Source of the DNA: Silene conica
Lineage: Eukaryota > Streptophyta > Magnoliopsida > Caryophyllales > Caryophyllaceae
NCBI GenBank assembly: GCA_029255685.2
Contig: CM055313.2
Span: 42,860,079 to 42,924,078, forward strand
Direction of reading: 5' to 3'
Length of the DNA stretch: 64,000 nucleotides
In this document: piece after piece, positions 24,169 through 37,304 of the stretch
Layout: every line of letters begins with the position of its first letter
Numbering within the stretch: the first letter of the stretch is position 1
Position numbers and translations under genes: made by a program
Notes under the pieces: generated by a model
What the model saw: the letters and a program-made list of their open reading frames with translations, nothing else
What the model was told of the DNA's origin: nothing
Database searches by the model: none

Positions 24169-27100
24169 CTATTGTAAACGTAAATTATCTAGACATTTAC
24201 TAGCCCAAACTTCTCTCATCACATTCAAATCCGTCATTGACACCTGTGAATTTCCAATTTTCTACATTTTATCGATCAAAATAAATATTATATTAAAAAT
24301 AAATGTAAATGAAGAACGAAAATTGACAATGAAAAGCTAAAAGCAAGATTGAATTACCTTTTCAAAGTCGATCTCCGCAAGTTTACAATGGTAGAATGTT
24401 ATGTCATACATCCATTTCATAACATAATAACCACACTCATAATCTTTTGGTTATTGCGGACACTAAAGTTAAAAAAAAAGTATTAGTTAATACATATAAC
24501 AACGTTACAGTTTAACAATACAAATTAACACAGGAGACAACAATAACATATCTCAAGTCATGCATATACAATAACCCTATTTCATTGACATATCTCAAGT
24601 CATAAGGTTGAGTGGTTTTCATTTACCTAAGGGTGGGTATATATAAGTAGATAAGAAATAAACTTTTATAAAGTGCAACTTGTGCTTTAACTATATATAA
24701 TAACTAGAACTTGGTTTCTTTGCCAAACCTCAGCTTGCCAAAAAACGTAGTGTTGGCTGGCTAATCATCAAGCTAGCAACTACTGAAAGGGGTAAAAAAA
24801 TCTTATGTACGTTCTAAACAGTTCAGGCTTTAGTTACGTACCCGGATGTGTTTGATATGTAGTTTAGTACTTTTACTACTATAACTGCGTCGTCCTCCAT
24901 ACGCACAATATAGTAGCCAACCACCATCAAGAACCTCTTTTATGCCAATATTCTTTTGATCCCGTCGTCGTGAGTCCAAAATATACATTGTGTTCAATGC
25001 CATGCAAACCACGACCAACATCCAATGATTACTGTAATCAAAACACATATGTCAGATATCCACATGAAGCAAGTGAAAAAAACTCAAACTTTAATTTAAA
25101 GTCATCAACACTCACCCTTCGAAAAATGCTCCCATAATATATTTCTTATCTTCTTGAATTTTCATAGCATGGGCAATATACACTTCACATTGTTTTGGAC
25201 AATACATATACTCCACGAGTTTCACGGGGCACAAGTATGCAACTAAATTAGTGTTTTCGATTGTAGTTGCACATTGATACAAGAAACTACAATTTCCATC
25301 ATAAAACCGTGAGTAAATTAGTAACCAAACTATCAGTGAACAAAAAAACACCAATAAATTAAATAGGTTCGTACATATACCTTTCCCAAGCTTGAAGCAT
25401 AATAACATTTAGCCATTGATATCGGAACATCTGCCTAATTTCAACGACGGACAAATGACATTCAACATCATTATTCTCTGTGTAATTAAAAACTGAGGCA
25501 TTAATGACAATTTTGGGGCATGTAGTGGTTGACAGGGAGCACGACTTCTCTTCTAAGATCTTGCAGTGATGACTCAAGGTTTTAACTTCTTCTTCACTAA
25601 GAGGGGCCACTTCTTCGTCATCTTCTTCACATGTCCCTGGTTTCCCCTTGTCCTTTCCAAGTTCTACTGCCTATTATAACATAATAAGAGTAGATAAAAC
25701 AACCAAAATGCAACATTAGTGGCAACTAAGGATAAAATAAAGGATTAATTGATAAAAATACTCTGAACTATGGCTGTCCTGCGCAAAATACTCCAAACTT
25801 TATTTTTACTACCAATATAACCAACTAATGCTCTCACTCGCTTTTATTATAATATATGACCTGTTACATGCTAATTAAGTGAAGAAATTTCTAACCCTTC
25901 TTTAACCCGTCGTTCTCTTTTTACTTCTATGTTAATCTATTTACTTAATCACAGCATTAAAACATGCTACAACAACTTAACAAAACAACAAATTCTATTC
26001 AAAGCAAATGAGGGCATTAGTTGGTTATATTGGTAGTTAAAATAAAGTTTGGAGTATTTTGAGTAGGATTCTTTAGTATCTTTTGAACCTTATTGCCGGA
26101 TTCTTTTGAACTTAACTGAACTTAACTACCTTCTTTTTTACCTTATTGAACTTAACAACACCCATAATTGAACTTAACTACCTTCTTTTGAACCTTATTG
26201 CCGGATTCTTTAGTATCTTTCGACTTGGCTTTTCTCTTTCGAGTCTTTTCTTCTTTATTGGCCTAATAATAAAAATAATAGCATAAGTACAACAATAGCA
26301 TTACAATGACAATAGGAGCGAGAATTAACAAACTGTTACCTCGTCTTCACCTAAAAAAATCAAGGTTTTCGGCCATTGTGCAAAACTCCCTTCCACTTCT
26401 CCAACCGTACTAAATCCATTCCATGGACATGGAAGTTGTGCGCTAGCTTTAATAACTTTAACGATGGACACATGGGCGTTCTCCTTGATCAATGGTGTGT
26501 TGTGTACCTTTCTGCCTTCAACCCATGTTGCAACCATCCCGTGTGCAACAATAATCAGTTCTCCGTCTTCATTGGTAGCAAGTCGACAAGGAACTCTCTC
26601 CTAAGACATTGTCAGGATCAATGGTGTGTTGTGCAAAAATGTCAGAAATGTTTTTGTATAAAATGTTTTGACGATAACTTACCTTTAATTCGATGATGGG
26701 TCACTAAGATGGGCTGAATGGCAACTACTATGACCATGTTCATCAGGAGAGTGGTTCTTTGGCAAATTCTCAAAAGTAGCCTCAGATCTAACAATTTACC
26801 ACCATTTCTCATAGCTTCAGCTACCTTCTTTTCAACCAGTGCATGCATTTGCTCCACAGCTTCATGCTTCGCCTTCTCAATAAGCAAGTTGATTTCATCA
26901 TCCGTATACCGCTTTCCAATATTATCTCGACACCGTGGTTTTCCAAAATAACTTTGGAGACCAACTGAGCCACCAACTCCTCTCGTCCTACCATTGTGCT
27001 CCGGTTTCCCTAATGCTTTCACCAACGCATCCTCAAATCTGGAAGGAACAAACTCCCCATTTTCCTCCTTTTCCTTCCAAATCTCCTGTAATGAAGAAAC

Positions 27101-28296
27101 AATAATGATACAATGCAATAATAAGAAATTCACTTCAGTTACATTTAATTACCCAATTAATAAGAAAACATATTAATTTGTTTAGAATGAACTTACATAT
27201 TCATAAATAAGTTTTTGCAAATTTGGTGGAGGTTGAGCACTACCACTAATAGTAGTCGGTGGGGTATGTGCTTTGATCCAAGCATAACCTCGATTAGTAA
27301 GACGTTGCACGACCGATTGCTGGGTAAGAGAGGGTTTTTGATTAGGTTGATTCTCTGTCTCTTTGTCAATTTCTTCTACATACCATTTATCTTGCTTGCC
27401 TACATACCCAGCTCTACCCAAATAATGTGGATGTACATTATGCTTCTGCGCATTTTGAGCCTTTTTCCTCTTTTCCTATAATTGAAACACTCAAATATGT
27501 CACTGATCAAACCAATCAATAAAGTATAAAAATAAAGATGCGTGAGTTGCTTAACAAACTGATCAAACCAATCAATAAAGTTTCCTATAATTGAGTTGCT
27601 TAACAATCAATCAATAAACAATGATGCACAGTAACCTTGTGTTCAGGACTCATGCGCTGCTTAACAAACTCGTCCCAGTCCTCTTGCGTGAGTTGTTTGT
27701 ACTTTCCAACTGGACTTTTAATAGCCACTTCTCCATCATCAGACTTTTCTGACTTTTCTTCTTCGTCGTCAGAATTTTGTTCATTCTCCGTCATCAGACC
27801 TCTCTTTAGGGAAAATGTAGGTATTTCTCATCCTCGTCTTCCAATCCCTAAATCTATTACGCAGAATCCTTAAAACTAACTTTTCTTTGTCGTCCTCAAG
27901 ATTCCATGTTTTCTGGGAAAAAAAGTATAAATACAAGTAATGATGAATATTGATATTTTAAATCAAATTATCATAAAGCTATTAATTTCCTACCTTCGTA
28001 CAACACCACATTGTACTTCTCTCGCCATTTGTTACATCTTTCCAACTTTTAGTGATCCTGATATTTCGCGCCAACTTTCCCATATCAGTACGAAATGTCT
28101 TCAACCATCGCCCGTAAGCTTGACCATGCTTATTAAACTCAATATGGAGTAGCTCTTTTTTATCACCTTTTGCTTGGTTTAATACACTCTCAATACTACT
28201 AAGAATCTCTTCAAATGTTTTTCCCGTTGACGGACCCCTTGTCTTCTTTTTTGGATGTGAATCTGTATCTCCTTCTTTATCTCCTTCTTTACCCAT
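24169..28296 (-). pseudogene. CACTA-borne Transposase_24 / Ulp1-like cysteine protease gene, decayed
   Basis: Exons proposed by eye (minus): 28296-27994, 27912-27636, 27475-27197, 27085-26683, 26600-26340, from 26262, 25672-25381, about 25340-25116, 25035-24842, about 24466-24361, 24246-24169, most with GT..AG borders. The first four exons give a Ptta/En/Spm Transposase_24-like region (RNRFRDWKTRMRNTYIF; NRGYAWIKAHT; PEHNGRTRGVGG). The next gives a middle region (LIIVAHGMVATW ... AQLPCPWNG). The last five resemble a ULP1-type C48 peptidase: His in NHWMLVVV, Asp in YILDSRRRDQ, Cys in YECGYYVMKWM. The family removes SUMO-like proteins; the role in CACTA elements is unknown to me. Exon 2 has an apparent frameshift, and TAA at 24453-24451 stops the frame just before the catalytic Cys (CPQ-stop-PKDYECG), probably from CAA. 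Exon limits need transcript support. Confidence 0.68.
25777..26068. mobile_element. Foldback MITE within the Transposase_24/Ulp1 gene
   Basis: A 55-bp inverted repeat, 25777-25831 and 26014-26068, differs at a few positions (TCCTGCGCAAAATACTCC against GGAGTATTTTGAGTAGGA). About 180 bp of AT-rich DNA separates the arms. It lies between proposed exons 6 and 7. No clear target duplication was found, so the family is not assigned. Confidence 0.75.
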
Positions 28297-31009
28297 ACTG
28301 TAACATTAAAAAACAACTAAAAAAATGCCAGTGTGAGTCTTTGATAGTTCATTGAAATGTGAACACTCTTTATTCAAAAAGTATAAACTAGAAAAGAACT
28401 CAAATTCTTAGGGCTTCTGGTTGGGTCTGATTCCTCTTTTAATTTCTGTCTTTTGATTGATTTATATAGGGTGTGGTAAATAAAGTGAGTAAAAAATACT
28501 CCAGTGCGGGTGGCATAAATTCTTAGGGCTTAATTCCCATCCTAACATTCCCTTATATTACTATCATAAGCCTGAAGTAAAAATCATAACTGTAAGGGTG
28601 GAAAAGAGGGAGGTCTTAGAATGCTGCCAATTCCTCTGAATGGCCAGAATTCTTGTTAACTTTACTGTAAGGGTGTGTGTAAAGGAAAGTCCTCTGCAAT
28701 TTGTCTCAATAATGAGAAGAGTAGTACGCTTTCGGGACGTTCGTACCATAGCACCACACCTACCAATTTCTACATTGACGGTGGCTTGTAGACTATGCAA
28801 TTCGAACCCATTTCAATTACTTAGCTTACCTATGAAATTACTAGAGAAAGAATAGTAGTGGTAGTATAAGTAATATCTATTCATGCAAGAAACAGACTAG
28901 CTATGCAGTAGGAAGACTAGTAAATAAGAGCAGTTAGAACACAGGAATTTCAGTCGCAGATTAGAAAAACACATAGGATAAGCATAGCAGTGAGCAGTAG
29001 TATATGCAGTAGTATGCAACAGTATATGCAATGGTGCTCAGTAGTAGTGACAGATAAATGTGCAGTGGTATGTAGTAATGGCAGTAGCCATGAATGACAG
29101 TAGCATAGGTGCGCAGTAGTGACAGATAATAATGATGGAGTAGTGGGCAGTCTGTTCAGTAGCAGATACAAGAAGTGCAGAATCAGAATAATGTACAGTA
29201 GCAGAAACTTTAATTAAGAACAGTAGTTCAGAGAGTAAAGGAATGCAGTGGAGTAATAGTGCAGTCGTGAGCAGTGGTGTTCAGTAGAGTATGCAGTGCA
29301 CAGTTCATGGTAATGCAGTGGGGTGGTGATGATTAGCATTCAGTAATATGTATTGGTGTGCAGTAGTAGTGAGAACAGCATGCATTAATAGAGTAGTAGG
29401 AGTGTGTAGTAGGTAGTAATACACGCAGTAACGGAATGAGTACAATAGCTATATAACAACAGCAGTGAGGAGTAATAGCATTGTAGTTATGGTGAATGCA
29501 ATCAACATGAAGGAAAGGTCACAGCAGTAGTAGTAGGGTAGGTAGAAGTATATAGTGACAGTTGAGAGTATAATAGAAGTGTAGTGGTGTTGTTACTCGC
29601 AATATATGCAACATAATAGAACATGGAATTCAGAGCAACACAATAACAAGAACATAAACAAGTACCAATACACCCTGAACTCATGACATTTCTCATCAAA
29701 CATTGACTACATTTCAGATTATACTCATTCCCTTATTAATTTAGCACCTGAATTTCTGAACAACAATCTTTCATGACAAATGTGCAGTCAGTAATTAGTT
29801 TAGAATAGTGGGTGCAATGAGCACGAATGCAGTAGAGTAGATGTGCAATGACTTATGGCAGTGAGTGCAGTGGTGAGCAGTAGCAAGTATAGTGATAAGA
29901 GCAGTGAATAACAGTAGGGTATAGTATGCAACAGTAGTAGTAGGAATTCAGCTATAACAAGGAGGCAGTAACAGTTCTTAGTAGAGTGGTGAGCAGTGGC
30001 AGCAGACATATACAGACCCGATCGAGTAAACCGTAGTGAGTAGTAAACAGTAGTGAGAAGTAAGCATTAATATGCTATAGACAAGGGCAATATCAATCCT
30101 AGTCCAAAACCAAGTAGCAAGTAAAAAGCTCTTAGTAGAGGGACTACTACGAATATTATCAACAGTTCTTAGTAGAGGGACTACTAGGAATTGTTGATGC
30201 CTCGTTGGAGATACAATCCTTAGGTTTGAGACTCAATTTACGTAAAGGAGCGTTCAAAAGACTATCTCTTATAAGGAGAAGAACATAATTTGGTGGGATT
30301 GTAGCATTTACTTAAACCCCCTGTCACTTTGTGTTTTTCTTAGCACTAATCCTCCTAATAATTGCCTCGGGATCGGAGGTAGTTGACATGCTTAAACATC
30401 AGCAATAGTGCTGGCTTTTCACTAAGACATTGCAACAACTAGTAGTAGTAGTTGACATGCTTAAACATTAGCAATAGTAGGCAATATCAACAAAAGCATT
30501 TAACTTAGTCCCTCTATTGTACAAGGTTTTAAGACTGTGAAGGCTTTCCTTTCGTCGAAGACAAAAGAGAAAGGAAAGAGACCAGGAAAGGGAAAATCGA
30601 TACTTTAAGAGCAACAGCAATTTAGCAACAATTAATCTTCTTACCCTAAAAAACAATAATAATTTAGCAACAATAATAATTTAGCAACAATAATAATTTA
30701 GCAACAATTACTCTAACTAGACGAAGAAGAGCGAATAAAACTTACATGTAATCGGCAAGAAAGCTAGGGTTTGAGCGTGAATCTTGCAAGCGATGAATTG
30801 AATAAGATATTTGAAGTTGAAATTGATGTTGAAGATGACAAATGAAGCTTATGATGATGAATTTGATCAACAATTTTCGAAAAAATTGATGAATTTGCTT
30901 GTGGTTTACCGTTCAATTAGTCGTGGGTTACTATTTTTCGAAGAAATTGACATTGAAGGAACTTAGCGTAGGTTACTGTTCTATCACTTAATTACTTTTC
31001 TTTTAAATT
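28297..31009. other. CACTA-2 interior upstream of the Ulp1-like gene, non-coding
   Basis: 28860-30060 is a low-complexity tract of irregular GCAGTAG and AGTAG words. 30130-30190 repeats CTTAGTAGAGGGACTACTA, and 30650-30710 repeats AATTTAGCAACAATAAT. No DDE transposase frame is seen on either strand. Confidence 0.7.
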
Positions 31010-31385
31010 ATATCAAATACATCAATTCTACAGAGCAACTGACGCAAAAACTCAAAACCAAATAAGTCAGTTATAATCAAAACTGATGTTTTTGGTAAAA
31101 ACAACAATTCTATCGGTCTTGTGTTTTTTAAGTTATATCAAATACATCAGTTGTTTTCAAGAACTGACGCAAAAACATAAAACCAAATACGTCAGTTATA
31201 AGTAAAACTGATGTTTTTATGTTAAAAACGTCAGTTTAACCAGAACCGACGTTTCTAATACGACTGTTCATTCTTAAGAACCGAAGCAAATGACTTTGCT
31301 AAAGGGGAAAACTAGACTCCCGCCAAAATTATGTACCTTTTGCATCGGTTTGGGTACAACCGACGTTAATTGCTTGACGCAATAA
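31010..31385. repeat. Right subterminal repeats of CACTA-2
   Basis: AACTGACGCAAAA, ACGTCAGTT and related words recur in both orientations up to the terminus, mirroring the left end. Confidence 0.8.
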
Positions 31386-31406
31386 GGGGATTTTGTACTA
31401 GTGTCC

Positions 31407-31640
31407 CGAAGTCATTATCATGACTCAATAGGTTCAATTCCTGGAGCGAGAACTCCCACTGAACTTTATATTTATCCGTAAATCATAAAGCTCCCACTCA
31501 ATTCAATGTTCCTAAACATTTAATGAATTGAAATGGTTGGGACTTAACCATATGTGCTAATAGTCACATCCTTTTCAAATACCCTTTTGAAAAGCGTTTA
31601 TTAAATATATTTCATATTTTATATTGGTTCTCATTTATAC
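31407..31640 (-). other. Copia TR-GAG interior, fragment between CACTA-2 and a solo LTR
   Basis: Non-coding, with repeated CTCCCACT words as on the other side of CACTA-2. The exact right limit is uncertain because the start of the adjacent solo LTR could not be fixed. Confidence 0.5.
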
Positions 31641-33101
31641 TTGTTTTATTATTTAAGTCATAATTATATTTAAATCTCAAATTTTATATATCTTTATATT
31701 AGTCCTAATAAAATTATATTCTCATAATTAATTTAATTAGTATAAATAAATTATACGTATTCATTAATTTTAACTTACGGGTTAAGACCTCGGGACGCGT
31801 GATGAGGTTGGGCCTAAGACCGATGCATAATGATGTGAGAACCGTTTTTATTGAACAACATAGTAGAGGCCCATAGTCTAATACCCAAACTACTCATAAC
31901 ATCGACTTATTATTTGTTTTATTTTCAACACATCGACACATTACAACACAAACCAAACCCTACCCTCTCTTCTGCCTCCATACTGCGTACTCTTTAAAAC
32001 CCTAATGTGAAGTGAGGAAGAAGAAAGGAAGGGAACGAAGCTTCACCAATCGTCACCACCGTCACTTTCATCCTTTGTGCATTGCTATGTTCGTGAGTAT
32101 TTAGTCGTTTTATTTTGCATATCGAATCTGTAAATTAAGTTTGTAGGTAATCTTTGTAATATGTACAACATGTTTAGCATATCTAGTCCACCGTAGGTGC
32201 ACCGTGGGTGGCGTTTTAGCCACCACAAAACCGTCTACATCAACACTCTGTTTTCGCTCCTTAATCTCGGTTTCGTTTTATACTGCTTTTTGATCACTTT
32301 GTTGGTTGTTTTTGGGTGGGAGCTTTATGGGTTATAGTAGTAGGGTGTTTGTGAGTCGTAAGGTGGTAGTTAGGGTGGTGAGTGGTGGTTGAAACCACCG
32401 CGAGTTGTGTCTGAAAGTGGCCAGGGACGTAGCATATAAGAAACAGGGGATGCGGGTTCAGGTACGTTTGGTGTCGATTTTTGGTCTCTTTGGGATAGGC
32501 TCTACATATGGGTTATGGGTGGAAGGTTGTTGGGGTAGTGGTGACCACCTTGGTGCCGGTGTGGTGGCCATGGGTGGAGGATGCTGTCGGTGGTGGTCGT
32601 CCAAAGTTGGGGTGTCAGAACAAGGGGGCTGTGGTGTATGTGAGAGCAGTCAAGTTGGTGAGGTTGTCGTGGTGGTTCACTTGAGGTCGAGGGTAAGAGT
32701 GGACAACCCCTGGAACCACCATGGGTCAGTGGTGAATATGGTGGTGGCCATGGGTGGTGTGGGGTACGGTGGTGAGAGTAACTAGGGTGAGGAGTAAGGG
32801 TGCACAAGAGGATTTCTGGAAAATTTCCAGATTTGTCGTATGGGCACACTGTGTTGACGGCCAGTTTTAGGGAAGCTATGGTGGTCGTAGGTGGTGGCAT
32901 AAGGGTGGATATGGTAGACGGTGGTGTAGGCTAGAGGTAGGGGTCTTTGGCGAGGGTGTCGGATGGCTGTTTTGGTGGGTTTGGTGACGGGAAATAAGCG
33001 TGTCGAGAGCTGTTTGGTGGTCACGTAGTATGGGTTGTTTGTACGCTAGTATTAATATTATTAGTATTACTGTTATGATTTAATGGCATGATAATGGTGT
33101 C

Positions 33102-33144
<43 letters not shown>

Positions 33145-34489
33145 TTATTCATTATTCATTATTCATTATTCATTATTGTAATGGTTGATGATAATGATAA
33201 TAGTATTACTAATATTATTAGTAAGTATTGTTTAACATTGATATTGTTAGTGTTAATTGTATTATAATTATTGTTATGAGTTTATAATTGTATGTTCATA
33301 TGTTATAAATATTATCATTGTTATTAATCGTATCATTAGCAACTTATGGTTAACAACATTACTAAGGAAGTTGTGATGGCTAATAGTATTATTGTATAGT
33401 ACGATTATATTTAATCATGGTATAGTTATGTGTGGTTAATGTTAATTTTAGTAGTAAATTTTAAGTACGTTACAAGATTGGTAAGAAATGATGATGAATG
33501 GTATGCTATTATTAGTAAGTTGTAATTGATTGATGATAATAGTAATCAGTATATACATGAACATGAGCCAGTAAATAGTTAGTAATGATTGATTGTATGA
33601 GTAGAATTTGATATAAGTAATAATTATAGGAACGGAATTCGAGGAGGAACTTTACTAGATGGTGATTGCCTACTTCAAAATTGTTACTCCAGGTAGAAAA
33701 CACTGACCCTATACTTTATGATGTGTTACGAATGAATGTTGGATTGTGTGTTATGGATGCTGAGCATGAGTTATATGAGAATGGTATTGGTTGGGTTGAG
33801 TGTTGTTTATTATTATTGGTACGCGCATTGCATTATTTGATAGCATGATTGAATAATTATATCGTTGCATTCATGAGCATAGCATATGCATTGGTTACTG
33901 AGAAAGTTATGGTCAGATATTGTTCTGATATAAAGCCCGGGGTGGTTCTGCAGACCAGGCCTGGTGTCTTATCAGCTATTGAGCTGGTGTTCGGTGACGA
34001 CCGATTATACTCTGCCGCGAGGTTCGGTATGGCTTGGTGCAAGGTTATGAGTTTGAGATTGAGAATTGAGATTAAGATTGAGCTCGAGCATATCATTGCA
34101 TTTGCATATCATAATTGTTGCATTATAATTATTGTGTTACCCTACTCAACCGCGAGGTTGACAGTGTATTCGTGTACACCTACGATGATCCGGAATGGGG
34201 AGTAGATTCTACAGGTCAGAGACAGATGAGCTAGGAGCTGGGGCAGGAATGTAAGATGCATACTTTGGACCGACTTAGAATTATATCACATCTAGAGAAG
34301 TCATCAGTTGTATTTTCTTTTCTGTTATGTAGTAACTGTAATAACCAAGTTTAAATTTTATCAGTTTTATATAAAGTACTTTGGTTGTTTTACTTTGCTA
34401 TTCACTACCTCGGACATTCCGAGATGGTAACAGCTCTATTTATTTGAGAATGTCTTGCTAAAGGCTCTTAAATAAATGGGGGTGTTACA
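31640..34489 (+). mobile_element. Solo LTR of a gypsy family related to the LARD LTRs
   Basis: The right end, GCTCTTAAATAAATGGGGG followed by TGTTACA at 34489, matches the LARD LTR ends (43867 and 53390 on the minus strand). About 34140-34200 (CCGCGAGGTTGACAG ... GATGATCCGGAATGGGG) also matches these LTRs. The middle resembles the LTR in the 5' array (GGTGG-rich stretch, then ATT repeats at 33100-33180). The left end near 31640 is an estimate; no CAAAG duplication of 34490-34494 was found. No coding capacity. Confidence 0.7.
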
Positions 34490-34635
34490 CAAAGTTACCC
34501 TTAACTTTGCAGACTGCTGACATCCACATGTCAACCCATGCTTCTCTCAATAAATCTCATTTATTAGCATGTATATCTTATAAATTTCATGGGTCTTAGA
34601 ATTAGCACATTTAGATCACCATCTAAATCCAAGAA
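34490..34635 (-). other. Copia TR-GAG interior, fragment between two solo LTRs
   Basis: Short non-coding piece of the host copia element. It ends in the target duplication AAGAA of the next solo LTR. Confidence 0.6.
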
Positions 34636-37299
34636 TGTAAAACCCCTCGCGAAAGCCTAAAAGTAAACATACAAAACATGCCAAAAATGCAGCGGAATTA
34701 AAACTTTTGAAGAGATAAATAAAACATGCGAGGTGTCTTAACAATACTAAACATGCGGAAGAAAATAAAACATAAAAAGGTATATAAGTGCGATACAAAC
34801 AGCCCGAGATAGCATATCCCTACAGGCACAAAATACTGAAACGTAAGTCTAAGGTCTAGCTAACGAATAGGTAAAAGTCAACGATGAAGGATCATCGCTC
34901 GCTAGCCTCAACGTAACCCTCGTAGAACAGCCTCATGTACCTACACACATGCAACATGTGCGCCATAGTCAGTGGGGAGTGACTAGAGTGCTCCTAGCCA
35001 CCTATTGTCAATGACATGCAACACGTAAAACATCCAACATACTCCGACATATATAAAACATGTGAAGCATATACAACAATAACTCGTCTTTCATAACCTC
35101 ATGCAATACTATGCAAAGGCTCCAACCAACTTCGGAAACTATTTGGAAGGAGAGCCGGTTTCCCTTATGGTTGCCCGGCCGGGGGGTCTTTCAATCCAAA
35201 CCATTTACGAAACCAGACTAAGAGTCGCCCAATGCCTTGGACGAACAATACTAAGATAGCCAAGTATAAAACATTCACAAATATAACTAAAGCATGCTCA
35301 ACATCCAATTATATCAACAAGAGATAGGTCACCTAGTGACTCGACTCTAACAACTATAGGCCAACCAAGTGACTCTACAACCAAGAGATAGGTCATCCAA
35401 GTGACTCAACAAACAAGAGATAGGTCAACCAAGCGACTCGACTCTTACTACTATGAGTAGGCCAACAATCGACTCGTCTATATACCACGACATTCCCAAT
35501 CTCAGACTATACAACCCCCTGGTAGGACGACATCAAAAGACTGTCCTAGTCTAAACCTGGCCAGACTCGAACTAGCTAGAAACGAGATATGCCCGAAGGC
35601 GGGCAGACAATCTAAGACCTGACCGTGAGACCAAGTCACTACGGCCAACCAGCTACACAATGCAATCAGGTGAGAACTTGAGTACTATAGCAGCGCACAG
35701 GAGGTTTACACAAATCACAATATGTCATCTCAAAGATGTACAACAACTCAAACTCGAATGACAATCATTTCATATATATCTCATCTCTAAACATCCATGT
35801 AACACTTAGCCGGCTTCGGGAACTAATTTGAGGCGAGAGCCGTTTTCCCTTCGGGTTGCCCGCCCGGGGGGTCTTTCATCCTCAAATCCATTACCGAACC
35901 CGACACAAGCGTCGCCCAATTTCTTGGGACTTCAAACAAGCATACGAAACATACGGAAAAAGAATCAATCAAATCTGACATGCGAAACATAAGTTACGAA
36001 CAATTTAATATGGTAAGGGGCTCTCAGCCGGTCAGCCATAGGCTGCCGGTTGGCCGGCTGAGGGTCCCAACCTATCATACCCAAAACAAACGAAAACGGC
36101 TATGAGGTGCTCCCAGCCGGTCGGCCGGCTGCCGGTCCACCGGCTGGGAACCCTTTTTCCCATGCTTACGAAAACAATAAACAACAACAAGATGGTCTCC
36201 CAGCCGGCCGGCCGGCCGTCGGTCCACCGGCTGGGGACTATTTTTCCCAAGCTTTGCAAATCAAGAACGATACACAACAAACAACAAATGGGGCTCTCAG
36301 CCGGTCCACCGGCCGCCGGCCTCAGATCGGCTGGGAACCCTCTAACCCAGAAATACGCATTTGGACATCTAAAAACTCAATCAAATATCATGGGATTACT
36401 TCTATACTTTGTATACACTTCTAAAATCACAATAAACAGCATATACAAGTATTCTTACTTCATCCTTTAATCAATTTCATGGATTATCATACACATTCAA
36501 AATCATTAACATGAACATCCATATTTTCCTCATAAACAACATACCCATTATCAATACTCAATAAATCATGTGAGAAACATATAATCATCAAACACTAGCA
36601 TGATACTAACTAATTTACAGCATCACAACCACAATCCACATAACCTAAACATGTTTCTAGTAGCTAAACATACTAAAAATCATGTAAAGTGCTAATATTA
36701 GACAAAAGGCCGAGTTCTCATTATCGTCACCTTAAAGAGCGATTCTTCACTTCTAGTCTTGAACAATGTACGAGTCCTTGTCCGGGTCGTCCAAGTCGAC
36801 ACCTACAAACAACAAAAACGGTTTAATTGAGGGTAATTTCGAGTAAACCTCAAAACAACCCCGAAATCAACTTTGACGAAACGGAAATTGAAAGAGATAG
36901 AAAGAACGGGAATGAAGAGAGGAAAGCGTAGGTGAAAATCTTGCGTCAATCGGAGTTGAGATGAGTAAATGGATGATGATTTTGTGAAGTGGAAATGAGT
37001 AACAATGGAGAACAATTGTCACTGTATTATTGTTTTTGAGGAGATGGAGGAAGCAATGTGGAAAGGGAGGTAGGGTGTCCTTATATTGACTTGATTCGGG
37101 TTTGTAAAATGTAAGGAGCGGAAAATCTTTAAACGGAAATTACCAAGTAAACGTGAAATCTTTAAATTAAACCAGTTAAGACGGAACTTAACGGCATTTC
37201 TTAAATTAAAACTTACGAATTATAATTAAAATATTATTAAATTCCGTAAACTACTTTTAAATTATTAAAATTACTTTTATAAAAATACGGGCTATTATA
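34636..37299 (-). mobile_element. Solo LTR, gypsy family Y, 2664 bp
   Basis: In plus orientation it begins TGTAAAACCCCTCGCG and ends GCTATTATA, flanked by perfect AAGAA duplications (34631-34635 and 37300-37304). It is the reverse complement of the solo LTR at 57966-60839 over much of its length: TCGCGAGGGGTTTTACA end, AGACACCTCGCATG, and TTCATCGTTGACTTTTACC. It contains a tract of AGATAGGTCA repeats (35310-35460) and GC hairpins (36018-36340). No coding capacity. Confidence 0.88.
36018..36340. repeat. Array of four GC-rich hairpins in solo LTR Y (minus copy)
   Basis: Four CAGCCGG...CCGGCTG palindromes spaced about 90 bp apart. The best has arms CAGCCGGTCGGCCGG (36114-36128) and CCGGTCCACCGGCTG (36132-36146) around the loop CTG. 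They stand out from AT-rich surroundings. Confidence 0.88.
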
Positions 37300-37304
37300 A
37301 AGAA

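Larger units (their letters stand above)
23391..31403 (-). mobile_element. CACTA-2, 8-kb CACTA transposon
   Basis: Terminal inverted repeats of about 30 bp begin CACTAGTACAAAA and end TTTTGTACTAGTG, each followed inward by ATTGCGTCA. The target duplication TCC (23388-23390 and 31404-31406) is perfect. Subterminal arrays of GCGTCAGTT occur at both ends. The left half carries a multi-exon gene on the minus strand (24169-28296). No DDE transposase of the TNP2/Transposase_21 type is visible, so the element is probably not autonomous. Confidence 0.93.

Noticed and set aside
32405-32785. 126-codon ORF inside a solo LTR
   Set aside because: Gly/Val-rich translation of a GGTGG-rich LTR segment, with no motif and an antisense ORF of similar length.
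36102-36470. Pro/Ala/Gly-rich ORFs over the GC hairpins (also 58906-59314)
   Set aside because: Open on both strands only because palindromic GC-rich DNA lacks stops; inside solo LTRs.
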